A DNA stretch of 64,000 nt. Origin: Devosia sp. Root413D1 (GTDB taxonomy: Bacteria; Pseudomonadota; Alphaproteobacteria; Rhizobiales; Devosiaceae). Positions within the stretch are counted from its first letter, which is position 1. Every line of letters starts with the position of its first letter. A program made the translations under genes and the position numbers. Below the pieces are notes generated by a model. That model made no database searches and had not been told where the DNA came from. It was given only the letters and a program-made list of their open reading frames with translations. The DNA lies in assembly GCF_001425235.1 (NCBI RefSeq), contig NZ_LMEA01000001.1, positions 719,855-783,854 of the forward strand, read 5' to 3'. This document shows positions 25,492-35,550 of the stretch, in pieces.

Positions 25492-26943
25492 ATGATGGGC
25501 AAGGACGGCCAGCCACTCGGTTCGAACGAACTGTTCCAGCGGGTCCGCGCCCGGCTCAAGGCCGCCGTCGGCGAGGATGTGTTCAATTCCTGGTTCGCCC
25601 GGCTGGAGCTCGAAGAGATCGTCGACGATCTTGCCCATCTGAGCGTCCCCACCCGGTTCCTCTCGTCCTGGGTCCAATCCAACTACGCCGAGAAGATTCT
25701 CGAGGCGTTCCGCTCCGAGGCCGCCGGCCTCGCCCGTCTGCATTTCACCGTGCGCGTCAACGGTCAGGCCCGGCCGCGCCTGCATCAGGCCGAGGCGGCG
25801 ACTGAGGCTGTCGAGACCGAGGTGCCCGCCATTCCGGCGACCCCGCGCACCGTGCGTGAGCCGGTGGCGGCTGTGCCGGCGCCGCGTGGCGATGCGCTCT
25901 CGGGCTCGGCGCTCGATCCCAAGATGACCTTCGACAGCTTCGTTGTCGGCTCCGCCAACGAGATGGCGCTGCAGGTGGCCAAACAGGTGGCGCATGCAGC
26001 TGCCAACAACACCGTCAGCTTCAACCCGATCTACATTCATTCGAGCGTGGGCCTGGGCAAATCCCACCTGCTCAACGCCATCGCCTGGGCTGCCGGGGCG
26101 GCCGAGCCGGGGCGGAACATCGTCTACCTGACGGCCGACCATTTCATGTACCACTTCATCACTGCTGTGCAGCGCCAGTCGGCGCTCGGCTTCAAGGAGT
26201 GGCTCCGCCGCGTCGACCTGCTGCTGATCGACGACATGCAGTTCCTGCAGGGCAAATCCGCCACCGAGTTCGGCCATACGCTGGGGACGCTCCTGACTGG
26301 CGCCAAGCAGGTGGTGGTGGCCGGCGATGCGCCACCACGCGACCTCGAAATGCTCGACGAGCGCGTCCGCTCGCGCCTCTCGGGCGGGCTGGTGGTGCCG
26401 ATCAATTCGTTCGACCTCGACCTCCGCCGCGCCATCGTCACCCGGCGCGCCGAGCAGGCGGTCTCCCGCTTCTCCGATGCGCATTTCGCCCCGGCGGTAC
26501 TGGACTATGTGGCGCGCGTCGTGGTGAGCCACGGCCGCGACCTCGACGGGGCGGTAAACCGCCTCCTGGCCGCCAACCAGCTGACCAAGGAGCCGATCAC
26601 CGTGGCGCTGGCCGAGCGCACGCTGGCCGACCTGGTGCGCCAGCGCGATGCTCGCCGCGTCCGCATCGAGGATATCCTTCGCATCGTGTCGCGCCACTAC
26701 AAGGTGCCGCGCAACGACCTGCTCTCCTCGCGCCGTTCGCGCGACGTGGTCCGCCCGCGCCAGATCGCCATGTATCTGGCCAAGGCCCTGACCTCGCGCT
26801 CGCTGCCGGAAATCGGCCGGCGCTTCGGCGGTCGCGACCACACCACCGTGCTGCACTCGGTCCGCAAGGTCGAGCAGATGATCAAGGACGACGGCGAGCT
26901 GGCGCAGGAGATCGAACTGTTGAAGCGCATGCTCGAAGAATGA
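25492..26943 (+). CDS. dnaA: Chromosomal replication initiator protein DnaA
   Basis: The AAA+ initiator that binds DnaA boxes and melts the origin. Domain I begins [20 protein letters not shown]; the linker is short and Pro/Ala-rich; domain III has Walker [16 protein letters not shown], Walker [12 protein letters not shown] and [16 protein letters not shown] (arginine-finger region); domain IV has the DNA-binding signature [20 protein letters not shown] 25492 was chosen because AAGGGGG lies 7 nt upstream, giving 483 residues; in-frame ATGs at 25486 and 25402 would add 2 or 30 residues. Ser replaces Thr after the Walker Lys, and RSRLSGG differs from the common RSRFEWG, so it is a divergent DnaA. 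Confidence 0.95.
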   Translation: MMGKDGQPLGSNELFQRVRARLKAAVGEDVFNSWFARLELEEIVDDLAHLSVPTRFLSSWVQSNYAEKILEAFRSEAAGLARLHFTVRVNGQARPRLHQAEAATEAVETEVPAIPATPRTVREPVAAVPAPRGDALSGSALDPKMTFDSFVVGSANEMALQVAKQVAHAAANNTVSFNPIYIHSSVGLGKSHLLNAIAWAAGAAEPGRNIVYLTADHFMYHFITAVQRQSALGFKEWLRRVDLLLIDDMQFLQGKSATEFGHTLGTLLTGAKQVVVAGDAPPRDLEMLDERVRSRLSGGLVVPINSFDLDLRRAIVTRRAEQAVSRFSDAHFAPAVLDYVARVVVSHGRDLDGAVNRLLAANQLTKEPITVALAERTLADLVRQRDARRVRIEDILRIVSRHYKVPRNDLLSSRRSRDVVRPRQIAMYLAKALTSRSLPEIGRRFGGRDHTTVLHSVRKVEQMIKDDGELAQEIELLKRMLEE

Positions 26944-26951
26944 GATTTGAG

Positions 26952-26997
26952 GCCCTCTCCTGCGGGAGAGGGCGCCGCCGGCTGAACCATCCGGCGG
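26952..26997 (+). terminator. Tandem hairpins after dnaA
   Basis: GCCCTCTCC/GGAGAGGGC (26952-26960 with 26965-26973, loop TGCG) is a perfect 9-bp stem, followed by CCGCCGG/CCGGCGG (26975-26981 with 26991-26997) and then TTATTTGAG. The second hairpin with its T-rich tail is a plausible dnaA terminator; the first resembles the dispersed GGAGAGGG palindromes of the window. Confidence 0.6.
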
Positions 26998-27001
26998 TTA
27001 T

Positions 27002-27241
27002 TTGAGTTTCGACCCAGTAGGGTCTCTTAGTAGGTTAGTAGCGTTGCCGACATCGCGTAGAACTCCGCGGCTGTTGCTGCGGATCAGAAAAGGTCTGAAG
27101 CGCCTCGATCTCGGGGCGCGTCCTGAACCCCAGCCGCTGCCGCCTGACCGGGCCTGGCACGAGATGCTGGTGCGCCTCGATGCCGAAGACGCCGAACGGC
27201 GCCTTGAGGCCATGGAACGGGCCCTCAACGGCGATCGGTGA
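27002..27241 (+). CDS. Hypothetical small protein downstream of dnaA
   Basis: An open frame of up to 79 codons from a TTG. The last third ([26 protein letters not shown]) is predicted helical, acidic-basic and uses G/C third positions as real genes here do, while the first third is Arg-rich and lower in quality. No strong ribosome site supports the TTG, so the true start may be internal. No known family was recognised. It fills the gap between dnaA and the broken LD-carboxypeptidase gene. Confidence 0.35.
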   Translation: MSFDPVGSLSRLVALPTSRRTPRLLLRIRKGLKRLDLGARPEPQPLPPDRAWHEMLVRLDAEDAERRLEAMERALNGDR

Positions 27242-27254
27242 GCACCACCCCACC

Positions 27255-28263
27255 CTACGGCGTGACAGCGGATTCGCTGATCGTGAGCGTTGCGGCCGCG
27301 CAGTCGATCTGGGCCATGGCGCCGTAGGGCAAGGTCAGCATCGGCTGGGTGTGGCCGAAATCGAGGCCCGACAGCACCGGCAACTCAGCGAGCCCTTCCT
27401 CAGCCAGCGTCTCGATGACCGCGGCTTCGAGCCGGGCGCCATAGGTCGCGTCATTGCCGGGGTCGGGGCGCGCCAGCAGCATGCCGCTGAGCCGCCCCAG
27501 GATGCCCTGCGCCGCGAAGTTACGCAGCCAGTAGCGGATGAAGCCGGGGTCAGGTGCATCCTCGGACGTTTCATAAAACAGGATCGCCCCATCCCAGGCG
27601 CCGAGCGGCGGCCACCAGGCGGTGCCCTTCGCCATCTCCAGCACTTCCGCGCAGCCGCCGAGCAGCCGGCCCGATGCGATGCCGCTGCCCTGCAGCAGGC
27701 GTGGCGGGTCGGCCGGGTGCAGTCGGCGAGGTTGCGCCTGCACGGCCGGGTCGTTCCAGTCGGTCCGTTCGGCGCTCCAGCCCTCTTCATTCGGGGTGAC
27801 GAGGCCGATCGGCTCGACTTCGAACAGCGCCTTCCGCACCCCCTCGGCAGTGAAGCGGTGCATGCCGCCATTCTCGGCAAAGCCTGCCATCAGGCTGGGG
27901 CCGTAGAACGAGGTGACGCCGGCGGCATAGCAGGCGAGGTGGAGGCTCGTGGTATCGGACCAGCCGGATGGCGTCGTCGCCGCCGATGCTGGCGACGATC
28001 CCCGCAATATCAGGATCGGCGAAGGCCGCCATCAGGTCCTCGGCCCGGGCCTTCGGGTTGGCCCGCACCCAGTCGGCCGGCGCCAGCGTGTGCGCCATCT
28101 CAACCAGCTCGATGCCGAAGCTTTGTTCGAACTGGCGTTTGCCGGCCGCATAGCGCGCGGGAACGGCTCCGGGACCACCCCAGGACGGACTGACCGCCGC
28201 GATCCGGTCTCCGGCCCCGAGCCGGCGGGGCTTGATCAGCGCTCCCTTGTGGTCACCAGTCAT
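27255..28263 (-). pseudogene. LD-carboxypeptidase / MccF-like (peptidase S66), broken by an out-of-frame deletion
   Basis: Two frames together make one S66 peptidase. From ATG 28263 the first frame reads MTGDHKGALIKPRRLGAGDR ... IAGIVASIGGDDAIRL; the second continues from about 27968 as SGWSDTTSLHLACYAAG, SFYGPSLMAGFAENGG, ILFYETSEDAPDP and GLDFGHTQPMLTLPYG to the stop at 27255. The nucleophile Ser (in WSDTT), Glu and His are all in the second frame. Family members have about 25 residues between the GG and SD motifs, here only about 10, so roughly 15 residues (about 47 nt) are missing and the frame is lost. Intact enzymes cleave LD-peptides of murein or microcin-type adducts. A sequencing error would not explain missing residues. 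Confidence 0.8.
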
Positions 28264-28482
28264 TTGGGTTCCTGCCGTTTCTTGAGGGTTCTGATAGCTT
28301 CTCGTGGCGCCGTGGGCCATCACTTCGACCGGCCGGACGGGATTTCCGTGGAACGCGACACCACGCTTCGGCCTGTCCCTTGCCTTTTGTCCCTTGAATT
28401 GTAATGTCGCAGCCCGGTTTCCGCATGGTTTTGACCGGATTTTGGCCGGGCACGGACTGTCTGGGGTAGGGGTTTTGGGTTT

Positions 28483-29601
28483 ATGAAAGTCACTCTCGAG
28501 CGCAACCATCTGCTCAAGTCGCTGGGGCACGTCCACCGGGTGGTGGAGCGCCGCAATACTTACCCCATCCTCGCCAACGTGCTGCTCAAGGCCTCCGACG
28601 GCAAGCTCGACCTGCGCGCCACCGACCTCGACATCGAGGTCACCGAGAGCGTGCCGGCGATGGTCGGCCAGGCCGGCACCACCACGGTGCCCGCACACAC
28701 CCTCTATGAAATTGTCAGGAAGCTCTCGGACGGCGCCGAAGTGCGGCTCGAGAACGAGGGCACCGAGCAGCTGCTGGTGACCTCCGGCCGCTCGCGCTTC
28801 CACCTGGCGTGCCTGTCGCCCGACAGCTTCCCGGACCTGAAGTCCGGCACCTTCACCCATACCTTCCCGGTTGCCGCGCCGATCCTGCGCGAACTGATCG
28901 AACGCACCCAGTTCGCCATCTCCAACGAGGAGACGCGCTACTACCTCAACGGCATCTACATGCACATGCTGGATGTCGGCGGCACCCCGACGCTGCGCGC
29001 CGTCGCCACCGACGGCCACCGCATGGCGCGCGCCGAGTCCGATGCGCCGGATGGCGCCAAGGGCATGCCGGGCATCATCGTGCCGAAAAAGACCGTGTCG
29101 GAAGTGCAAAAGCTCCTCGAGGGCGCCGAAGGCGAGGTCGAGGTCGAACTCTCCGACACCAAGATCCGCTTTACCCTCGGCGGCGTGGTGCTGCTTTCGA
29201 AGCTGATCGAGGGCACCTTCCCCGACTATGACCGGGTGACGCCCAAGAACAACGACAAGCAGATGAACGTCGACAAACAGACCTTCGCCACGGCGGTGGA
29301 TCGCGTCTCCACCATCGCGTCCGATCGCGGCGGCAAGGCGGTGAAGCTGTCGATGAAGGAAGGCCAGCTCGAGCTATCCGTCACCAACCCAGACCATGGC
29401 ACGGCCAGCGAAGAGCTGGCCGTCGAGTTCGAGCCCGAGAGCTTCGAAATCGGCTTCAACGCCCGCTACCTGCTCGACATCATCAGCCAGATCCGCTCGG
29501 AAAACGCCGTGTTCCTGTTCAACGACGCCGGCTCGCCCACCCTGGTGCGCGAGGACGGCGACGCCAAGGCGCTCTATGTGCTGATGCCGATGCGGGTGTA
29601 G
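28483..29601 (+). CDS. dnaN: DNA polymerase III beta sliding clamp
   Basis: A 372-residue clamp with the three-domain repeat typical of DnaN. It starts MKVTLERNHLLKSLGHVHRVVERRNTYPIL in pieces: MKVTLERNHLLKSL, then VVERRNTYPILANVLL. ATDGHRMARAES and the C-terminal VLMPMRV, part of the partner-binding cleft, are conserved. The dimeric ring tethers polymerase III and repair factors to DNA. It precedes recF after 84 nt that contain an inverted repeat. The upstream 219 nt, up to the broken LD-carboxypeptidase start, must hold its promoter; no clear -35/-10 was picked. Confidence 0.97.
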   Translation: MKVTLERNHLLKSLGHVHRVVERRNTYPILANVLLKASDGKLDLRATDLDIEVTESVPAMVGQAGTTTVPAHTLYEIVRKLSDGAEVRLENEGTEQLLVTSGRSRFHLACLSPDSFPDLKSGTFTHTFPVAAPILRELIERTQFAISNEETRYYLNGIYMHMLDVGGTPTLRAVATDGHRMARAESDAPDGAKGMPGIIVPKKTVSEVQKLLEGAEGEVEVELSDTKIRFTLGGVVLLSKLIEGTFPDYDRVTPKNNDKQMNVDKQTFATAVDRVSTIASDRGGKAVKLSMKEGQLELSVTNPDHGTASEELAVEFEPESFEIGFNARYLLDIISQIRSENAVFLFNDAGSPTLVREDGDAKALYVLMPMRV

Positions 29602-29629
29602 GCGACGCGCCGAGCGAACAGCCAATAAC

Positions 29630-29684
29630 GAGTAGCGAATAGGGGGTTCTTTCCCTGTTCGCTATTCGCTACTCACTATTCGCT
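29630..29684. repeat. Inverted repeat between dnaN and recF (TAGCGAATAG family)
   Basis: GAGTAGCGAATAG (29630-29642) pairs perfectly with CTATTCGCTACTC (29662-29674), and CTATTCGCT recurs at 29676-29684 directly before recF. A related GAGCGAACAG lies at 29612. The unit is a short iterated motif forming a hairpin in the dnaN-recF gap and ending 1 nt before the recF ATG, so it may affect recF translation. Confidence 0.7.
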
Positions 29685-29685
29685 G

Positions 29686-30810
29686 ATGCATCCCTCCCGC
29701 CACATCTCCCGACTTCGTCTCTCCCACTTCCGCAACTATGCGTCGGCGGCGCTCGATCTCGACGGGCGGCACCTGGTGCTGGTCGGCTCGAACGGCGCGG
29801 GCAAGACCAACCTCATGGAAGCCGTTTCGCTGCTTTCGCCCGGTCGCGGTCTGCGTGGCGCGCCATTCGAAGAGGTGGCGGCGCAGGGCTCAGATGGGCT
29901 CTGGGCGGTGGCGGCGACGGTCGAAACGCCGCAAGGGCCGGTCGATATCGGCACCGGCGCCGGTGGCCCGGAAGGCGGCCGACGGGTGCGCATCAATGGC
30001 GCCAACGCCCGCACCATCGAGGAGATGAGCGCTTACCTGCGCGTGCTCTGGCTGACCCCGGCAATGGATGGGCTGTTCACCGGCCCGGCCAGCGAACGCC
30101 GGCGTTTCCTCGACCGGCTGGTGACGACGCTCATCCCCGGCCACTCGGCTCAGGTGTCGGACTTCGAAAAGACCATGCGGCAGCGCAACCGGCTGCTCGA
30201 CGAGGATGCCGACCCGATCTGGATCGATGCCGTCGAAGCGCAGATGGCGGCTGCGGCGGCCGCCGTGCATTTCGCGCGCACCGACAGCCTCGGCGAGTTG
30301 CAGGCGCTGATCGCGGCGGGGGTCGACGAGGCCAACTTTCCCGCGGCCCAGCTGGCGCTGACGCCGCTGTTCGAGGACCGGCACGAGGCCCAGTCATCGG
30401 CCTCGCTCGAAGCGGACCTGAGGGCACTGTGGCGTTCGAACCGCAACCTCGATCGCGCCGCGGGACGCACCCTGGTTGGCCCACATCGCATCGACCTCGA
30501 AGTGCGTCACGCGCAAAAGGCTATGCCCGCGGCGCTCGGCTCCACGGGCGAGCAGAAGGCGCTGCTGATCGGGCTGATCCTCGCCCATGCCCGGCTGGTC
30601 AAGCGCTCGGCCGGCATTGCGCCGTTCCTGCTGCTCGACGAGGTGGCGGCGCATCTTGACCCCGGCCGCCGCGCCGCCCTGTTCGCCGCGCTCGACGGCC
30701 TCGGCACCCAGTGCTTCATGACCGGCACCGACCCCATGCTGTTCGAGGCGCTGGCCGATGGCGCACAGCGGGTGATCGTCAAGGACGGACGCCTCAGTCG
30801 GGAGCCGTGA
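29686..30810 (+). CDS. recF: DNA replication and repair protein RecF
   Basis: A 374-residue SMC-like ATPase that with RecO and RecR loads RecA at gaps. Walker A VGSNGAGKTNLMEAVSLL lies at residues 33-50, and the C-terminal signature and Walker B are GSTGEQKALLIGLIL and FLLLDEVAAHLD. RLSHFRNYASAAL is the typical RecF N-terminus. The ATG at 29686 follows an inverted repeat; no strong Shine-Dalgarno is visible. gyrB follows 183 nt downstream. Confidence 0.95.
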   Translation: MHPSRHISRLRLSHFRNYASAALDLDGRHLVLVGSNGAGKTNLMEAVSLLSPGRGLRGAPFEEVAAQGSDGLWAVAATVETPQGPVDIGTGAGGPEGGRRVRINGANARTIEEMSAYLRVLWLTPAMDGLFTGPASERRRFLDRLVTTLIPGHSAQVSDFEKTMRQRNRLLDEDADPIWIDAVEAQMAAAAAAVHFARTDSLGELQALIAAGVDEANFPAAQLALTPLFEDRHEAQSSASLEADLRALWRSNRNLDRAAGRTLVGPHRIDLEVRHAQKAMPAALGSTGEQKALLIGLILAHARLVKRSAGIAPFLLLDEVAAHLDPGRRAALFAALDGLGTQCFMTGTDPMLFEALADGAQRVIVKDGRLSREP

Positions 30811-30815
30811 CTGTC

Positions 30816-30840
30816 GACGGGCCGGTGGGGGTCCACAGCC
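30816..30840. repeat. Solo relic of the GGCCGGTG...CCACAGCC intergenic element
   Basis: GACGGGCCGGTG equals the left flank of the intact element at 56853, and GGTGGGGGTCCACAGCC equals the right end of the elements at 43033-43160 and 56853-56983. Here the two ends are fused at their shared GGTG, with the whole 100-nt palindromic body missing. It lies just after the recF stop. Confidence 0.65.
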
Positions 30841-30981
30841 GCCGGCCTAACCAGGCGGCCTGCCCACCGAACCCATCCACAACCCAGCCCTAAGCCTTGT
30901 AAAACGGGCTAAAAATAGCCATTTCCCTTGGGTATGAGCACCCGATCCGCTAGACCGATTCCAGCGGACCTGCTGACCTGA

Positions 30982-33450
<2,469 letters not shown>

Positions 33451-33510
33451 GGGAGGACGCTGCGTTGCATCGCCCTCCTGTCCTGATCACGCTCCCGTAG
33501 GAAACTTGCG

Positions 33511-33846
33511 ATGGAATGGGTCGTCGCGGGCATCCTGATCGTCGTGGCCGTTGCCGTGCTGGGTTTCGCCGCCTTCGCGCTGGCCAAACGCAGCCGCTAC
33601 AGCCGGCTGCTCGAGAAATACGGCGGCGACGAGAAGCTGGCCGATGCGCTGATGAGCAAAACCATCTGGCAGGGGATGACCGCCGAGCAGCTGCGCGACA
33701 GCTGGGGCGAACCGGCCTCGATCGAGGAAAAGGTGATGAAGACCAAGATCAAGCAGGTCTTCAAATACCGGCCGGTGGCCGCCAACCGTTACCGCGACAA
33801 GGTCACGCTGGAAGACGGCGTGATCGTCGGCTGGGACCAGAAATAG
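33511..33846 (+). CDS. Small membrane-anchored protein, BamE/SmpA-like C-terminal part
   Basis: A 111-residue protein with one N-terminal TM segment (residues 4-25) followed by a soluble part. IWQGMTAEQLRDSWGEPASIEE resembles the start of BamE/SmpA-like domains, where MTxxQLxxxWGxP marks the first turn; then KQVFKYRPV and KVTLEDGVIVGWDQK. Function unknown. It lies 60 nt after gyrB on the same strand and may be read through from it. Convergent with the nucleotidyltransferase gene, whose stop is 3 nt away. Confidence 0.7.
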   Translation: MEWVVAGILIVVAVAVLGFAAFALAKRSRYSRLLEKYGGDEKLADALMSKTIWQGMTAEQLRDSWGEPASIEEKVMKTKIKQVFKYRPVAANRYRDKVTLEDGVIVGWDQK

Positions 33847-33849
33847 GGT

Positions 33850-34611
33850 TCACTGGTCTCGCGTGCCGCTCGGGATGCGCGCGTCCAGCGGCGCCTGCTG
33901 TTTGTAACCATCGAAGCAATGACCACCGTGCCGGCCGAGTTCCGCCTCGGCCAGCGCCATCAGCGCAGCGCCATCCCCAAGAGCCGCAGTCCGGAACGCC
34001 GCATCGAAACGGTCCGCGAGCTGGCCGTCGAGCCGCCGCAGCAGCCGTGGGCCCCATTTGCCCGCGCCCGTCCATGCGCCTCGCCCAAGCAGCATCAGAT
34101 CGATCAGCCGCGGATGAAGCTGCGCGGCAATGGCCGCGATTTCCGCTGGCGGCCGCCGCCCCCTCAGGTCATCGATCAGGTCGCTGGCCATGTAGCGCAT
34201 CGTGTCGTAGGCGGGCCCATCCAGCGGGCGAGGCCCCGCGGCGAGAGCTCGTGCCGCAGTGGCCCGGATCGGCTCGGCCAGCGTGCGCTGCGGTCCGATG
34301 ACCACGCCTGAGGTCACCATGTCGAGCATGATCGGACGGCCGCTCTCGATATCCTTGTCGAGGTAATAGGCAAGTGTCTCCGGATCGTGGACGAACGCCT
34401 CGATCGGAAAATCGTCGGCGACAAACGATTCCCGCCAGGCCCGCTCGAGGCGCGGGAACAGCACGACAAGGTCGATGTCGGAGCCGATGGTGCCTTCGCC
34501 CCGCATGATCGATCCGGCGACGAAGGCGCAGGCGGCTCCGGCGAATCGGCTGGCCAGAGCCACCTCGGCTGCGGCGAGTGCGTGGCTGGCGATGTTGTTC
34601 TGCTCGTTCAC
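33850..34611 (-). CDS. Nucleotidyltransferase-domain protein
   Basis: A 253-residue protein with the polymerase-beta-type nucleotidyltransferase motif AGSIMRGEGTIGSDIDLVVLF at residues 31-51, read as GSxxxGxxxxxSDxD with the metal-binding aspartates, and a helical C-terminal part. Such enzymes add a nucleotide to an antibiotic, RNA or protein; the substrate is not evident. The start is GTG at 34611, selected because AAGGAG lies exactly 8 nt upstream; an ATG 12 codons earlier has none. A terminator-like hairpin lies in its 5' region (34644-34678). Confidence 0.75.
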   Translation of the reverse strand: MNEQNNIASHALAAAEVALASRFAGAACAFVAGSIMRGEGTIGSDIDLVVLFPRLERAWRESFVADDFPIEAFVHDPETLAYYLDKDIESGRPIMLDMVTSGVVIGPQRTLAEPIRATAARALAAGPRPLDGPAYDTMRYMASDLIDDLRGRRPPAEIAAIAAQLHPRLIDLMLLGRGAWTGAGKWGPRLLRRLDGQLADRFDAAFRTAALGDGAALMALAEAELGRHGGHCFDGYKQQAPLDARIPSGTRDQ

Positions 34612-34643
34612 GGCGGTGTCTCCTTGGGTCGGGATACGCCGGG

Positions 34644-34678
34644 ACAAAGAAAAACCCCGCTCGTATCCGGGCGGGGTT
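34644..34678 (-). terminator. Intrinsic terminator or attenuator between small-gene cluster and nucleotidyltransferase
   Basis: Read on the minus strand: AACCCCGC (34678-34671) pairs with GCGGGGTT (34660-34653) around a 10-nt loop, followed by TTTTTCTTTG. It is 25 nt downstream of the 26-codon frame at 34703-34783 and 33 nt upstream of the nucleotidyltransferase GTG, so it either ends the small-gene transcript or attenuates the next gene. Confidence 0.8.
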
Positions 34679-34702
34679 GGTCTGCGCAGTCAGATGAACG
34701 GG

Positions 34703-34783
34703 CTAGTTCATGCGCCAACCGACCACCGCGATGCGGTGGTGGTAGAGGTGGTCGAAGCTGGCCGGTTCATGTGCATGCGCCAT
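34703..34783 (-). CDS. 26-codon His-rich small frame, possible leader peptide
   Basis: ATG 34783 to TAG 34703 encodes MAHAHEPASFDHLYHHRIAV followed by VGWRMN. Five of 26 residues are His, and codon use is like that of real genes. The His-His-Arg codons sit in a perfect 8-bp hairpin (ACCACCGC/GCGGTGGT, 34722-34729 with 34733-34740), and an intrinsic terminator follows 25 nt later. This is the layout of a leader-peptide attenuator, but it could also be the last tiny gene of the cluster. No good Shine-Dalgarno is seen, which weakens the call. Confidence 0.45.
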   Translation of the reverse strand: MAHAHEPASFDHLYHHRIAVVGWRMN

Positions 34784-34829
34784 AGCCTAGTCGAGGCCGG
34801 CGAAGCCGTCAAAGGCCCCGCCGCCAAGT

Positions 34830-35072
34830 TCAGTCGCGGGCGTACATCACCATGCCGGCGTGGTGCAGCACCCCGGCAATGAAGTCGCCGTCGGCCGCAA
34901 AGCCGGTGTCGTCCTGGTATTCGATGTGGTTGCCGACGATCTGGTAGTTGCCCTGGTAGGCCACGTCGAGGTGGCCGCGCGCCTCGATGTAGCGGCCGTT
35001 GGGCAGGAGGGCCTGGCGGATCTCGCCGTCTTCGGTGACCCAGAGGCCGGTGTAATCGTGTCTGGTACCCAT
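34830..35072 (-). CDS. Atu4866-like small protein
   Basis: An 80-residue protein matching the Atu4866 family (PF11512), a lipocalin-like small beta-barrel of unknown function: YTGLWVTEDGEIRQALLPNG, then RYIEARG, YQGNYQIVGNHIEYQDDTGF and AADGDFIAG. The start at 35072 gives the family N-terminus and has GGAG 8 nt upstream. It is part of a minus-strand run of very small genes divergent from an AraC regulator; homologues often neighbour oxidoreductases and AraC or LysR genes. Confidence 0.88.
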   Translation of the reverse strand: MGTRHDYTGLWVTEDGEIRQALLPNGRYIEARGHLDVAYQGNYQIVGNHIEYQDDTGFAADGDFIAGVLHHAGMVMYARD

Positions 35073-35142
35073 TGGTGTATCTCCGTGCTGGAGGAGGTGG
35101 TCGGCTCGCTTTAGATTTCGGACAGAAAAAGTCCCGAAAGCG

Positions 35143-35235
35143 CTAGCGCAGGCCGAGCGTGGTGCCGGCGACGAAGGCGAGCGCGGCGACCAGCGCCACG
35201 CCGGCCAGCATCGCAACCAGTTGCCCCTTAGCCAT
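35143..35235 (-). CDS. 30-residue single-pass membrane peptide
   Basis: MAKGQLVAMLAGVALVAALA followed by FVAGTTLGLR: almost the whole peptide is one TM segment with a positively charged N-terminus. CGGAG lies 5 nt upstream of the ATG at 35235, which overlaps the preceding small gene by 8 nt, so translation is probably coupled. No family known. Such micro-membrane proteins often modulate a larger membrane partner. Confidence 0.55.
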   Translation of the reverse strand: MAKGQLVAMLAGVALVAALAFVAGTTLGLR

Positions 35236-35362
35236 TCATGCTCCGCCGCTCGCGGCGTGGCCGGCGCGGCTGGGTGTTCACCGGCTTCAAGAGCTTGCTG
35301 GTGATGGCGAGGATGGCCGCGGGCTGCAGGCGCCGGGCGATGTTGGAAAGATCGATGTTCAT
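35228..35362 (-). CDS. 44-residue basic small protein
   Basis: MNIDLSNIARRLQPAAILAI is followed by TSKLLKPVNTQPRRPRRERR and SMNG: a short amphipathic or membrane-associating N-terminal helix and a very Arg-rich tail. GAGGAC lies 7 nt before the ATG at 35362. It is the first gene of the small-gene run (44, 30, 80 and 26 codons) and is divergent from the AraC regulator at 35551, which is a candidate regulator. No homologue recognised. Confidence 0.55.
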   Translation of the reverse strand: MNIDLSNIARRLQPAAILAITSKLLKPVNTQPRRPRRERRSMNG

Positions 35363-35550
35363 TTGGGTCCTCGCTTTCTGCCGCCGACTTTGTGGCGTCT
35401 GGCGGTGACAGCTATATCGCGCACAGCACCGTGGAGGCGGTAGACCGATCCTCCAGAGTGATTGCACAATCCTCCAAAACTCCGTGATCGGACGTGACTC
35501 GCCCGCGCGAACTGCTATGTAGGCTGCACAAGAGAACGAAGGAATTGGCC

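Noticed and set aside
25393-26856. Open minus-strand frame of 487 codons opposite dnaA
   Set aside because: Antisense of dnaA, without ribosome site or recognisable protein features.
34703-35075. Toxin-antitoxin pair made of the tiny genes
   Set aside because: Neither the TM peptide nor the basic peptide resembles a known toxin family, and no antitoxin or antisense RNA signal was seen.
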